DNA of 64,000 nt. Origin: Pseudomonas sp. ZH-FAD (lineage in GTDB: Bacteria > Pseudomonadota > Gammaproteobacteria > Pseudomonadales > Pseudomonadaceae). The position numbers were made by a program, and so were the translations under genes. This document shows positions 46,106 to 54,997 of the stretch, one piece after another; position 1 is the first letter of the stretch; each line of letters starts with the position of its first letter. Under the pieces are notes generated by a model. It saw only the letters and a list, made by a program, of their open reading frames with translations, was not told where the DNA came from and ran no database searches. The stretch is taken from NCBI RefSeq assembly GCF_002803095.1, contig NZ_PGLR01000014.1, positions 1 through 64,000 of the forward strand. Reading direction: 5' to 3'.

Positions 46106-46122
46106 CTGGTACGGGGCTTGCT
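46106..46122 (+). promoter_or_regulatory. Sigma-54 promoter of the aap operon
   Basis: CTGGTACGGGGCTTGCT matches the sigma-54 consensus with one mismatch in the -24 block; GG (46108-46109) and GC (46120-46121) are exactly 10 bases apart. It reads towards aapJ, giving a leader of about 315 bases. Nitrogen (NtrC) or amino-acid control is plausible. Confidence 0.72.
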
Positions 46123-46447
46123 ACGGCTCATTTGAACTGACGACGCGGTGCGGTAACGGTAACACTGTGCCATTGCGCACCGCTCAACAGGCAGGAATCT
46201 GCTGTGTGGGGTTCCTAATAGACCGTCGGGGCGGTTAATCGCCCAGACGGATGACGATCCGTCTCTGTCCCGTTCAACCAATGGGCAGGGTGGGAGCAGT
46301 TGGCCAGCAGAGGGTAAAGCCGACTAGACTCCCGCCTGACGTTCGAACTTCTCGTCGATACCGTTGCTGCCAGCGGATCGCGTGCCTCAAAAGGGTGGGG
46401 AAGGCGGACGGAGACTCCAACACAACAAGAGCAACTGGAGGTTTTTG
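46123..46447 (+). other. Long 5' leader of aapJ
   Basis: This ~325-base stretch has no credible ORF. It contains a perfect 8-bp hairpin AGACGGAT-GACG-ATCCGTCT (46245-46264), other small dyads and, at 46437-46441, the GGAGG ribosome site of aapJ. The rest of the 45971-46105 gap upstream shows nothing else recognisable. Confidence 0.55.
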
Positions 46448-47476
46448 ATGAAGATGGTGAAATCCACCCTGGCTGTGCTGACCACCGCAGCTGTGCTCGG
46501 TGTCAGTGGCTTTGCTCAGGCAGGCGCCACCCTGGATGCAGTGCAGAAGAAAGGCTTCGTGCAGTGCGGTATCAGCGACGGTCTGCCTGGCTTCTCCTAC
46601 GCCGATGAAAAAGGCAACTACCTGGGTCTCGACGTTGACGTCTGCCGTGCTGTTGCAGCCGCGGTTTTCGGCGACGCGACCAAGGTCAAGTACAGCCCGC
46701 TGACCGCCAAGGAGCGCTTCACCGCGCTGCAATCCGGCGAAGTCGACATCCTGTCCCGTAATACCACCTGGACCAGCTCGCGCGACGCCGCACTGGGTCT
46801 GAACTTCACTGGCACCAACTACTACGACGGCCAGGGCTTTTTGGTGAACAAGAAGCTGGGCGTTTCCAGCGCCAAGGAACTGGACGGGGCTACTGTCTGC
46901 ATCCAGGCCGGTACCACCACCGAGCTGAACCTCTCCGACTACTTCCGTGCCAACGGCATGAAGTACACCCCCATCACCTACGATACCTCTGACGAGAGCG
47001 CCAAGTCTGTCGAAGCCGGCCGTTGCGACGTGCTGACCTCCGACCAGTCGCAGCTGTACGCGCAGCGCATCAAGCTGGCCAACCCGGACGACTATGTCGT
47101 GCTGCCGGAAGTGATCTCCAAGGAGCCTCTGGGCCCGGTCGTGCGTCAGGGTGACGAAGAGTGGTTCGACATCGTGCGCTGGACCCTGTTCGCCATGGTC
47201 AACGCCGAAGAGCTGGGTGTGACCTCGGCCAACGTCGAAGCCACTGCCAAAGACACCAAGAACCCGGACGTAGCGCGTCTGCTGGGTACTGAAGGTGAGT
47301 TCGGCAAAGACCTCAAGCTGCCGAAAGACTGGGCAGTACAGATCGTCAAGCAAGTCGGTAACTACGGTGAGTCCTTCGACCGTAACGTCGGTGCCGGCAG
47401 CGAGCTGAAGATCGAGCGTGGTCTCAACGCCCTTTGGAACAAGGGTGGTCTGCAGTACGCACCGCCGGTGCGTTGA
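46448..47476 (+). CDS. aapJ: Amino-acid ABC transporter, periplasmic binding protein
   Basis: This 342-residue protein has a signal peptide (cleavage after FAQA near 26) and the AapJ-type binding fold: VQCGISDGLPGFSYADEKGNYLGLDVDVCRAVAAAVFGD near 38, SGEVDILSRNTTWTSSRD near 97 and a VCIQAGTTTELNL near 150. Aap systems take up a broad range of L-amino acids, including glutamate and others. GGAGG lies seven bases before the ATG. It heads the aapJQMP operon under a sigma-54 promoter. Confidence 0.93.
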   Translation: MKMVKSTLAVLTTAAVLGVSGFAQAGATLDAVQKKGFVQCGISDGLPGFSYADEKGNYLGLDVDVCRAVAAAVFGDATKVKYSPLTAKERFTALQSGEVDILSRNTTWTSSRDAALGLNFTGTNYYDGQGFLVNKKLGVSSAKELDGATVCIQAGTTTELNLSDYFRANGMKYTPITYDTSDESAKSVEAGRCDVLTSDQSQLYAQRIKLANPDDYVVLPEVISKEPLGPVVRQGDEEWFDIVRWTLFAMVNAEELGVTSANVEATAKDTKNPDVARLLGTEGEFGKDLKLPKDWAVQIVKQVGNYGESFDRNVGAGSELKIERGLNALWNKGGLQYAPPVR

Positions 47477-47483
47477 CCGTCCA

Positions 47484-47510
47484 CAGCGGCAGGCCTATGG
47501 CCTGCCGCTG
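47484..47510. other. Strong hairpin between aapJ and aapQ
   Basis: CAGCGGCAGGCC and GGCCTGCCGCTG are perfect 12-bp arms with a TAT loop, seven bases after the aapJ stop, followed by only TCGTTT. Such hairpins often stabilise the binding-protein mRNA or partly terminate before permease genes. Confidence 0.8.
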
Positions 47511-47573
47511 TCGTTTCCGATTAAGTGAACTCCGGCCGGCTTGCGTGCGGCCGGGGCTTCCGTGAGGGTTGTC

Positions 47574-48758
47574 ATGCACACGACTGCTAATGCCCCGCGC
47601 CCGCAAGGATCGCTTCTGAACGATCCGCAGGTGCGTGCTTGGGCTTTCCAGATCATTGCCGTTATCGCCGTTGTGGCGCTCGGCTGGTTTCTCTTCCAGA
47701 ACACCCAAACCAACCTGGAGAAGCGCGGAATCATTTCCGGCTTCGCTTTTCTCAATAACAGCGCTGGCTTCGGTATCGCCCAGCATCTGATCGACTACAC
47801 GGAAAGCGACAGCTACGGTCGTGTGTTCCTGGTCGGCTTGCTCAATACCCTGCTGGTGTCTCTTATCGGTATCGTGCTGGCCTCCATCCTCGGCTTTCTG
47901 CTGGGTGTGGCACGGCTGTCGCCCAACTGGCTGATCAGCAAGTTGGCCACCGTTTACATCGAGATTTTCCGCAACATTCCGCCGTTGCTGCAGATCCTCT
48001 TCTGGTATTTCGCGGTATTTCTTGCCCTGCCTGGTCCTCGGCAGAGCCTGGATGTGGGTGAAATCTTCTTCCTCAACAGTCGCGGTCTGTACATGCCGGC
48101 GCCTGGCCCTTCGGAGAGTTTCGGCCTGTTCGCGGTGGTAGTGCTGGCGACCATCGTCGGCATCATCGCCTTGGGACGCTGGGCCAAGAAGCGCCGCGAG
48201 GCCACTGGCCAGATCTTCCCGCTGTTGTGGACCTCGCTGGCGCTGATCGTCGTCATCCCTGGCCTCACCGTGCTGATCGGCGGTAACCCGCTGGTGTGGA
48301 GCGTGCCGGAGTTGACCGGTTTCAACTTCCGTGGCGGCTGGGTGATGATCCCCGAGCTGATGGCGCTGACCCTGGCGCTGACCATCTACACCGCGGCTTT
48401 CATCGCCGAGAACGTTCGCTCCGGGATCATGGCGGTCAGCCATGGTCAGACCGAAGCGGCGCGCTCGCTTGGGTTGCGTCCGGGCATCACCCTGCGTCTG
48501 GTGATCATCCCGCAGGCACTGCGTGTGATCATTCCACCACTGACCAGTCAGTACCTCAACCTGGCGAAGAACTCGTCCCTGGCCGCCGGTATCGGCTACC
48601 CGGACATGGTTTCGCTGTTCGCCGGCACCGTGCTCAACCAGACCGGTCAGGCCATCGAGGTGATCGCCATCACCATGAGTGTGTATCTGGCCATCAGCAT
48701 CAGCATTTCCCTGCTGATGAACTGGTACAACAAGCGCATCGCGCTGACTGAGCGGTAA
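47574..48758 (+). CDS. aapQ: Amino-acid ABC transporter permease AapQ
   Basis: This 394-residue inner-membrane permease has about eight hydrophobic segments, a large central extension and the C-terminal EAA loop near residue 300 (TEAARSLGLRPGITLRLVIIPQALR). ATG 47574 is used; an in-frame upstream ATG lies in the palindromic gap. It pairs with AapM downstream to form the membrane channel. Confidence 0.92.
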   Translation: MHTTANAPRPQGSLLNDPQVRAWAFQIIAVIAVVALGWFLFQNTQTNLEKRGIISGFAFLNNSAGFGIAQHLIDYTESDSYGRVFLVGLLNTLLVSLIGIVLASILGFLLGVARLSPNWLISKLATVYIEIFRNIPPLLQILFWYFAVFLALPGPRQSLDVGEIFFLNSRGLYMPAPGPSESFGLFAVVVLATIVGIIALGRWAKKRREATGQIFPLLWTSLALIVVIPGLTVLIGGNPLVWSVPELTGFNFRGGWVMIPELMALTLALTIYTAAFIAENVRSGIMAVSHGQTEAARSLGLRPGITLRLVIIPQALRVIIPPLTSQYLNLAKNSSLAAGIGYPDMVSLFAGTVLNQTGQAIEVIAITMSVYLAISISISLLMNWYNKRIALTER

Positions 48759-48767
48759 GGAGCAGCC

Positions 48768-49865
48768 ATGCAGACTCATACATTCAAACCGGACCTGCCG
48801 CCGCCACGCCTGAGCGTTGGTGCGGTGGGCTGGCTCAAGGCCAACCTGTTTTCCAACTGGTTCAACAGCCTGTTGACCATCTTTGCGCTTTATCTGATCT
48901 GGCTGGTGGTACCACCGCTGCTGCAGTGGGCGATCATCGATGCCAACTGGGTGGGCAGCACCCGTGCCGACTGCACCAAGGAAGGCGCGTGCTGGGTGTT
49001 CATCCAACAGCGTTTCGGTCAGTTCATGTACGGCTTCTACCCCAGCGAACTGCGCTGGCGCGTGGACGCCACGCTGTGGCTGGCAATCGTCGGCGCGGCG
49101 CCGCTGTTCGTGCCGCAGATGCCGCGCAAGGCGTTCTACGGCCTGGGCTTCCTGGTGATCTATCCGGTAATCGCCTGGTGCCTGTTGCACGGCGGCGTAT
49201 TCGGCCTGAGCGTGGTATCCACCAGCCAGTGGGGCGGCCTGATGCTGACCCTGGTGATCGCCTCCGTCGGCATCACCGGTGCCTTGCCGCTGGGTATCCT
49301 GCTGGCACTGGGGCGACGTTCCAACCTGCCGGCGATCAAGGTCATCTGCGTCACCTTCATCGAGTTCTGGCGCGGTGTGCCGCTGATCACCGTGCTGTTC
49401 ATGTCCTCGGTGATGCTGCCCTTGTTCCTGCCCGAAGGCATGCATTTCGACAAGCTGATGCGTGCGCTGATCGGGGTGATCCTGTTCCAGTCCGCCTACA
49501 TCGCCGAAGTGGTGCGCGGTGGTCTGCAGGCCATTCCCAAAGGGCAGTACGAGGCGGCCGCGGCCATGGGCCTGGGCTACTGGAGGATGATGGGCCTGGT
49601 GATCCTGCCGCAGGCGCTGAAGCTGGTGATTCCGGGCATCGTCAACGTCTTCATCGCCCTGTTCAAGGACACCAGTCTGGTGATCATCATCGGCCTGTTC
49701 GATCTGCTCAACAGCATCAAGCAGGCGACCACCGACCCGGCATGGCTGGGTATGGCTACCGAAGGTTATGTGTTCGCCGCGTTGGTCTTCTGGATTTTCT
49801 GTTTCGGCATGTCCCGCTATTCGCTGCATCTCGAGCGAAAACTGGATACCGGCCACAAGCGTTAG
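48768..49865 (+). CDS. aapM: Amino-acid ABC transporter permease AapM
   Basis: This 365-residue permease has eight or so hydrophobic segments and the EAA loop YEAAAAMGLGYWRMMGLVILPQAL near 260. It carries a soluble loop with two Cys (RADCTKEGACWVF near 68) that may form a disulphide. It starts nine bases after aapQ, with AAGGAGCAGCC upstream. Confidence 0.92.
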   Translation: MQTHTFKPDLPPPRLSVGAVGWLKANLFSNWFNSLLTIFALYLIWLVVPPLLQWAIIDANWVGSTRADCTKEGACWVFIQQRFGQFMYGFYPSELRWRVDATLWLAIVGAAPLFVPQMPRKAFYGLGFLVIYPVIAWCLLHGGVFGLSVVSTSQWGGLMLTLVIASVGITGALPLGILLALGRRSNLPAIKVICVTFIEFWRGVPLITVLFMSSVMLPLFLPEGMHFDKLMRALIGVILFQSAYIAEVVRGGLQAIPKGQYEAAAAMGLGYWRMMGLVILPQALKLVIPGIVNVFIALFKDTSLVIIIGLFDLLNSIKQATTDPAWLGMATEGYVFAALVFWIFCFGMSRYSLHLERKLDTGHKR

Positions 49866-49892
49866 GAGCTGATCAGTATTTGCTGCGCGTCG

Positions 49893-49975
49893 GCCAGGCG
49901 GCGTTGAAAACACTCTCGGGATGCTCATGTACAGCCGTACATTGCGCTCCCTCGAATGTTTTCGCCTTGCCTGGC
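49893..49975. repeat. Palindromic element inside the aap operon, related to the nspC MITE core
   Basis: GCCAGGC...GCGTTGAAAAC on the left and GTTTTCGCCTTGCCTGGC on the right form imperfect inverted arms around ATGCTCATGTAC-AGCC-GTACATTGCGCTC. Read on this strand, it aligns with the reverse complement of the 10246-10318 core (GCGTT(A/G)AAAAC, ATGCTCAT(T/G)TAC, CGCT, TTTTCGCC or TTTTTGCC, then TTGC). It fills the aapM-aapP gap. Confidence 0.7.
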
Positions 49976-50021
49976 TCTAGCTCGCTAAATCCTGAATCGA
50001 GCCCCTCAAGAGGAGTGAGTC

Positions 50022-50783
50022 ATGAGTGAAGCAATCAAACAACCCAGCGCCGAGCCGATGATCCTGCTGCAGGGTGTGAACAAGTGGTACGGCCAGTTCC
50101 ATGTGCTCAAGGACATCAACCTGAGCGTGCAGCAGGGCGAGCGTATCGTGCTCTGCGGGCCGTCCGGTTCGGGCAAGTCCACCACCATTCGTTGCATCAA
50201 CCGCCTGGAAGAACACCAGCAGGGGCGCATCGTGGTCGATGGCACCGAATTGACCAGCGACCTCAAGCACATCGAAGCGATTCGCCGTGAAGTGGGTATG
50301 GTGTTCCAGCACTTCAACCTGTTCCCGCACCTGACCGTGCTGCAGAACTGCACCCTGGCGCCGATGTGGGTACGCAAGATGCCCAAGCGTCAGGCCGAGG
50401 AAATTGCCATGCACTTTCTCGAGCGCGTGCGTATCCCCGAGCAGGCCAACAAGTTTCCGGGCCAGCTCTCCGGCGGTCAGCAGCAGCGTGTGGCGATTGC
50501 CCGCGCGCTGTGCATGAAGCCGAAGATCATGCTGTTCGACGAGCCGACCTCGGCCCTCGACCCGGAGATGGTGAAAGAGGTGCTCGACACCATGATCGGT
50601 CTGGCCGAAGACGGCATGACCATGCTCTGCGTGACCCACGAGATGGGTTTTGCCCGTACCGTGGCCAACCGCGTGATCTTCATGGACAAGGGCGAGATCG
50701 TCGAGGAGGCCGAGCCGAACGCCTTCTTCACCAACCCGCAGAACGAGCGCACCAAGCTGTTCCTCAGTCAGATCCTGCACTGA
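50022..50783 (+). CDS. aapP: Amino-acid ABC transporter ATPase AapP
   Basis: This 253-residue ATPase has Walker [10 protein letters not shown] near 46, the Q loop ([17 protein letters not shown]), signature LSGGQQQR near 150, Walker [13 protein letters not shown] near 170 and the switch His in CVTHEMGFA. It powers AapQM. A ribosome site AGGAGTGAG precedes the ATG. The 156-base gap before it holds the repeat element. Confidence 0.95.
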   Translation: MSEAIKQPSAEPMILLQGVNKWYGQFHVLKDINLSVQQGERIVLCGPSGSGKSTTIRCINRLEEHQQGRIVVDGTELTSDLKHIEAIRREVGMVFQHFNLFPHLTVLQNCTLAPMWVRKMPKRQAEEIAMHFLERVRIPEQANKFPGQLSGGQQQRVAIARALCMKPKIMLFDEPTSALDPEMVKEVLDTMIGLAEDGMTMLCVTHEMGFARTVANRVIFMDKGEIVEEAEPNAFFTNPQNERTKLFLSQILH

Positions 50784-50804
50784 GCCGGCATACGCCATGG
50801 ATCA

Positions 50805-50827
50805 GGGAGCCTTCGGGCTCCCTTTTT
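50805..50827 (+). terminator. Terminator of the aap operon
   Basis: GGGAGCC-TTCG-GGCTCCC followed by TTTTT lies 22 bases after the aapP stop, a canonical intrinsic terminator. Confidence 0.93.
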
Positions 50828-50868
50828 CGTTGCCGGTGCCGCTCCCTCTGGCGCCTCTGCCACCAATC

Positions 50869-50942
50869 TGTAGGAGCGGCACCCCGCCGCGAACCGTGGC
50901 GGCGCTGATAGGAAAAGCCTCGCCCCGAGGCGGGGCTCCTAC
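50869..50942. repeat. REP-like palindromic elements
   Basis: TGTAGGAGCGGC at 50869 is followed by GCC-rich palindromic sequence and an inverted AGGCGGGGCTCCTACG ending at 50942, a diverged REP pair between the aap terminator and the glxA-type gene. Confidence 0.7.
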
Positions 50943-50987
50943 GAAAAGCCGCTTTGATTGGCATCAGCCATCGGACAGCTTGAGTGC

Positions 50988-51929
50988 CTAATGGCGCCGC
51001 ATGCGTTTGCGGAAGGCGCCCGGCGTTTCCCCGCATAACTGCTTGAAGCGCTTGGCGAAGGTGGCGCGGTCGGCGAACCCGACCTGACTGGCGACCTGCT
51101 CCAGCGACTGCGCCGAATCGGCCAGTGCCTGCTGCGCCAGACTGATACGCAGGCGCTGCAGGTAATCGCCCGGGGTCAGCCCGGTGGCCTGTTTGAAACG
51201 GCGTAGCAGGGTACGCGCCGAGCAATGGGCTTGTTGTGCCAAACGATTGAGGTCGATTGTCTCGGCGTGATGTTTGCGTAGCCAGGCCAGCAGTGGGGCA
51301 AGGGACTTGTCCTCGCTGCTGGGCAGCAGCGGCGCGAAACGGGTCTGCGTACCGCGCTGACGCTCGATCACCATGGCGCTGGCCACCTGTTGCGCCAGCC
51401 ATTCGCCGGCATGCAGGGCAATCAGGTGCAGGCACAGGTCGAGCCCGGCCTGAGCACCACCGGAGCAGAACAAAGGGCCGTCCTCGGTCAGCAGCAGGTC
51501 ACTGCGCAGGTTCACTCGGGGGAATAGGCGGGAAAACGAATCGGCCAATGCCCAGTGGGTGGTCGCCTGGCGCCCATCGAGCAGGCCGGCAGCGGCCAGC
51601 AGGAAGGCGCTGCTGCACAGGCTAGCCACCTGTTGCTGATCACGTTTGCCCAGCCAGGGCAGCAGCTTGGCGTTGCTCTCCAGCGTGCGGGTGACGGCGC
51701 TGCCGGTGGCGGGAACGATCAGCAGGCCGGCCTGCTCGGCCAGCTCAAGGCCGCCATCGACCAGAATCTGCGCGAACTCCAACTGCACGGGCTGGCCATC
51801 AAGGCTGAAGCGCTGCAACTGAAAACGGGGCGCGCCGGCCAGGCGATTGGCCAGGCTGAAGGCATCCTGCGCCATGCTCAGGCTGGAGCAGATGGTTTGC
51901 GGGCAGACGTACAAGGCGATGCGCAGCAT
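50988..51929 (-). CDS. GlxA-type AraC regulator (DJ-1/PfpI-like + AraC)
   Basis: This 313-residue protein has an N-terminal DJ-1/PfpI-like domain (LRIALYVCPQTICSSLSMAQDAF, with CSSAFLLAAAGLLDGRQATTHW near 120) and a C-terminal AraC double HTH (AQQAHCSARTLLRRFKQATGLTP and VASQVGFADRATFAKRFKQLCGETP). Relatives in Pseudomonas control choline/glycine betaine/arginine catabolism, but the effector here is unknown. ATG 51929 has AGGTCA upstream; a longer start at 51992 is possible. Confidence 0.87.
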   Translation of the reverse strand: MLRIALYVCPQTICSSLSMAQDAFSLANRLAGAPRFQLQRFSLDGQPVQLEFAQILVDGGLELAEQAGLLIVPATGSAVTRTLESNAKLLPWLGKRDQQQVASLCSSAFLLAAAGLLDGRQATTHWALADSFSRLFPRVNLRSDLLLTEDGPLFCSGGAQAGLDLCLHLIALHAGEWLAQQVASAMVIERQRGTQTRFAPLLPSSEDKSLAPLLAWLRKHHAETIDLNRLAQQAHCSARTLLRRFKQATGLTPGDYLQRLRISLAQQALADSAQSLEQVASQVGFADRATFAKRFKQLCGETPGAFRKRMRRH

Positions 51930-52091
51930 GGCAGTGACCTGAATTGGGTTGGCGATTATTGACACAAAGTTGTCTTTATAGCCAATCGCCACATCATCCG
52001 CCTGCGCCCAGACTAGGCTGCATTCACCATCGAGCCGTAGGGTGTGCCAAGCGCACCGCTGTCATCGCCAAAAAATACGCAGGAGCGAACC

Positions 52092-52562
52092 ATGAGCCAC
52101 GCCAACGCCGAGTTGATCCAGCGTTTCTACAGTGCTTTCCAGAAGCTCGATGCCGAGACCATGGCTGGCTGTTACGCCGAGGACGTGCGTTTCTCCGATC
52201 CGGTCTTCGTCGACCTGCACGGCGCGGAGGCGGGCGATATGTGGCGCATGCTGTGCAGCCGCGCCGAAGACTTCTCGCTGACCTTCGACTCGGTGCACGC
52301 CGACGATCATGCAGGCAGCGCGCGCTGGGTCGCCAGCTACCGTTTCAGTGCCACCGGTCGTCAGGTGGTCAACCATATTCAGGCGCGCTTCGTGTTTCGC
52401 GACGGGCTGATCGTCGAGCATCGCGATCACTTCGATCTATGGCGCTGGGCGCGTCAGGCGCTAGGTGGCAAAGGGCTTCTGCTGGGGTGGGCGCCACCGG
52501 TTCAGGCTGCCATCCGTCGACAGGCGGCACGCGGGCTGGCCCAGTTTCGTGGCACGCGCTGA
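52092..52562 (+). CDS. SnoaL-like / NTF2-family protein
   Basis: This 156-residue protein has the NTF2-like cone fold pattern: ELIQRFYSAFQKLDAETMAGCYAEDVRFSDPVF at the start and a WVASYRFSATGRQVVNHIQARFVFRDGLIVEHRDHFDLWRW core. Such proteins are isomerases, hydrolases or binding proteins and the activity is not predictable. CAGGAG lies before the ATG. It is divergent from the glxA-type gene. Confidence 0.85.
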   Translation: MSHANAELIQRFYSAFQKLDAETMAGCYAEDVRFSDPVFVDLHGAEAGDMWRMLCSRAEDFSLTFDSVHADDHAGSARWVASYRFSATGRQVVNHIQARFVFRDGLIVEHRDHFDLWRWARQALGGKGLLLGWAPPVQAAIRRQAARGLAQFRGTR

Positions 52563-52661
52563 GGCGGGCGAAGGAACGCAGTGGTAGGCTAGCCGGTCTT
52601 AGCCTTCAATAAAGAGTGCGCACACCGGGTGCCGCACCTCCACTGCCAATCGAGACCTGCC

Positions 52662-53381
52662 GTGACCGAATTGATCGTTGCCGTAAAACAGGCCAAAGCC
52701 TGGGGGGTCCATGCTGTTACCGCCAGCGGTGTGATCCTCGCCCTGCTGGCATTGCTGGCCGTACTCGACGGCCAACCCAAGCAATGCCTGTTGTGGCTCG
52801 GCCTGGCGCTGCTGGTCGACGGTCTGGACGGCTCGCTGGCGCGCCGCTATGACGTCAAGGGGGTACTGCCGCATTTCGACGGCTCGACCCTCGACCTGGT
52901 GATCGATTACCTGACCTACGTATTCATCCCCGCCATCTTTCTTTACCGCTTCATCCCCTTGCCGGATTACACGCCGCTGTTCGCCGTGGGCCTGATTCTG
53001 CTGTCTTCGCTGTTCTGCTTCTGCAACCTGAACATGAAGAGCAAGGACAACTACTTCGTCGGCTTCCCGGCGGCGTGGAACGTGGTCGTGTTGTATTTCT
53101 ACGTCCTCGACGTGCACCCCTGGATCACCCTGGCCATTATCGTCCTGTTGGCCGGCCTGACCCTGACCAAGATGAAGTTCCTGCACCCGTTCCGCGTGCG
53201 TCAGTTCATGCCGCTGAACATCCTGGTGACCTTCGTCTGGATGCTCTCCAGCGCGCTGCTGATCCTGCAGTACCCGGTCAATCAGTTCTGGCTGCTGGCG
53301 CTCTGGTGGTTGGCTTCGGCCTACTTCGTCGGCATGTGCCTGTGGCGCTCGGCACGTGAGTGGTTTCCCGCGCGCGGATGA
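52662..53381 (+). CDS. pcs: Phosphatidylcholine synthase
   Basis: This 239-residue integral membrane enzyme has the CDP-alcohol phosphotransferase motif around [15 protein letters not shown]...[12 protein letters not shown] (near 53-85) and about seven membrane segments. Pcs makes phosphatidylcholine directly from CDP-diacylglycerol and choline. Its position just beyond the aap genes matches P. aeruginosa. The start is GTG 52662 ([10 protein letters not shown]); a longer ORF upstream has a Met without a good ribosome site. The next gene overlaps by four bases. Confidence 0.9.
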   Translation: MTELIVAVKQAKAWGVHAVTASGVILALLALLAVLDGQPKQCLLWLGLALLVDGLDGSLARRYDVKGVLPHFDGSTLDLVIDYLTYVFIPAIFLYRFIPLPDYTPLFAVGLILLSSLFCFCNLNMKSKDNYFVGFPAAWNVVVLYFYVLDVHPWITLAIIVLLAGLTLTKMKFLHPFRVRQFMPLNILVTFVWMLSSALLILQYPVNQFWLLALWWLASAYFVGMCLWRSAREWFPARG

Positions 53382-53659
53382 ACGCAGCAGTCGAAAAGGC
53401 CTGGTTCGTCTATCTGGTGCGCGCCGCCAATGGCGCGCTGTATTGCGGCATCAGCGATGACCCGCAGCGGCGTTTCGCCCAGCACCAGAGCGGCAAGGGT
53501 GCCCGGTTCTTCCATACCAGCCCGGCGCTGGCGCTGGCCTACGTCGAAGCCTGTGCCGGCAAGGGTGATGCGTTGCGCCGTGAACGGGCGATCAAGCGTC
53601 TGAGCAAAAGCGCCAAAGAAGCGCTCATTCTGGCCGTTGATGGCGGTTCATCAGCCTGA
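53378..53659 (+). CDS. GIY-YIG domain protein (YhbQ-like)
   Basis: This 93-residue single-domain GIY-YIG protein shows [36 protein letters not shown] near the start, where YLV and YCGIS correspond to the GIY and YIG elements. E. coli YhbQ is a small protein of this type with a suspected nuclease role. It is coupled to pcs by an ATGA overlap, which is probably incidental to function. Confidence 0.9.
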   Translation: MNAAVEKAWFVYLVRAANGALYCGISDDPQRRFAQHQSGKGARFFHTSPALALAYVEACAGKGDALRRERAIKRLSKSAKEALILAVDGGSSA

Positions 53660-53722
53660 GGCGGTTGCGTGCAGGTGTCGCGCGGGTAAGCTGAGGACTT
53701 TTGAGCCGACGCGGAGCGCGCC

Positions 53723-54658
53723 ATGCATGAGTTGATCCTTCATCACTACCCGACCTCGCCGTTTGCCGAGAAGGCCCGCCTGATGCTGGGCTTCAAGCAA
53801 CTGTCCTGGCGTTCGGTGATGATCCCGCCACTGATGCCCAAGCCCGATCTCACCGCGCTGACCGGCGGCTACCGCAAGACCCCGGTGCTGCAGGTTGGCG
53901 CCGACATCTACTGCGATACCGCGCTGATCGCTCGTCGCCTGGAGGCCGAGAAGGCAACCCCGGCGCTGCTGCCCGAAGGTCAGGAGTTCAATGTCAGCCT
54001 GCTGGCGCAGTGGGCCGACTCGGTCTTGTTCCAGCATGCCGTGGCGCTGGTGTTCCAACCCGAGTCGATGGCGCTGCGCTTCGCCAAGGTGCCGCCGGAG
54101 TTCGCCAAGGCCTTCGCCGCCGACCGTGGCGCGCTGTTTTCCGGTGGTACGGCGAGCCGTCTGCCGTTGGAGCAGGCCAAGCATCAATGGCCGGCACTGA
54201 TGGGCGCATTGCAGCGCCAGTTGCAGCGCGAGCAGGGCGATTTCCTCTTCGGTGAACCGTCGCTCGCCGATTTTTCCGTGGCCCATTGCCTGTGGTTCCT
54301 GCGCGGCACGCCGGTCACCCCGCCACTGGTCGACGATTACCCGGAAGTTGCTGCCTGGCTTGGCCGTGTGCTCGGCTTCGGCCATGGCTCGTTGAGCGAG
54401 ATGAGCAGCGAACAGGCGATCGCGGTGGCGCGTGAAGCGACTCCGGCAGCGCTGCCGAACGAGGATTTCGTCGACCCCAATGGTTTCAACGCTGGCCAGG
54501 CGGTGAGCATCGCCGCGGTGGACTATGGTGTCGACCCGGTGCCGGGCGAGTTGCTGCATGCCGGGCGCGACGAGCTGATTCTGCGTCGTGAGGATGAGCG
54601 TGCCGGCGTCGTGCACGTGCACTTCCCGCGTCTGGGGTTCCGTATCGAGGCGCGTTGA
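53723..54658 (+). CDS. Glutathione S-transferase-family protein
   Basis: This 311-residue protein has an N-terminal thioredoxin-fold GST domain (ELILHHYPTSPFAEKARLMLGFKQLSW, then YRKTPVLQVGADIYCDTALIARRLE) with Ser/Tyr-type rather than CxxC active region, a helical C-terminal domain, and an extra ~80-residue C-terminal domain. Substrate unknown. It is a single gene between the GIY-YIG gene and a convergent glutaredoxin gene. Confidence 0.87.
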   Translation: MHELILHHYPTSPFAEKARLMLGFKQLSWRSVMIPPLMPKPDLTALTGGYRKTPVLQVGADIYCDTALIARRLEAEKATPALLPEGQEFNVSLLAQWADSVLFQHAVALVFQPESMALRFAKVPPEFAKAFAADRGALFSGGTASRLPLEQAKHQWPALMGALQRQLQREQGDFLFGEPSLADFSVAHCLWFLRGTPVTPPLVDDYPEVAAWLGRVLGFGHGSLSEMSSEQAIAVAREATPAALPNEDFVDPNGFNAGQAVSIAAVDYGVDPVPGELLHAGRDELILRREDERAGVVHVHFPRLGFRIEAR

Positions 54659-54676
54659 GGGCTCTCGTGCCGCCTG

Positions 54677-54997
54677 TCAGTAGGCGGCGCGGATAGCGCG
54701 CACGTCGTAACCGTGAATGACCTGCCCGCGCAGGTCGATCACCGGCACGCCGCGGCCGCCGAGCGCCTGGTACTGGGCGCGGCCGGCGCTGTCCTTTTCG
54801 ATATCCACTTCGCGGTAGGCGACGCCATCTTCGGCGAACAGCTCGCGGGTCTTGGCGCAGTAGCCGCACCAGGTGGTGGCGTAGAGCACGATCTCGCCGC
54901 TGGCGTTACCGGCCTGCGGCGGATTGAGCCAGCGGTCGATCCTGTCCCAGTTCTGCCACAGGGCCAGGGCGGTGAGGATCAGCAGGATCTTCTTCAT
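54677..54997 (-). CDS. Glutaredoxin-family protein
   Basis: This 106-residue protein has a hydrophobic N-terminal segment (KILLILTALALWQNW, likely signal or anchor) and a glutaredoxin fold with CGYC near residue 44 (TTWCGYCAKTRELF) and the cis-Pro GVPVIDLRG near 83. The membrane segment suggests periplasmic facing. Its ATG overlaps the ppk2 stop by four bases. Redox partner unknown. Confidence 0.88.
   Translation of the reverse strand: MKKILLILTALALWQNWDRIDRWLNPPQAGNASGEIVLYATTWCGYCAKTRELFAEDGVAYREVDIEKDSAGRAQYQALGGRGVPVIDLRGQVIHGYDVRAIRAAY

Noticed and set aside
47424..49928. 834-residue minus-strand ORF opposite aapQM
   Set aside because: It is a low-complexity His/Gln/Asp-rich shadow of the two permeases, whose EAA loops and membrane segments are clear.
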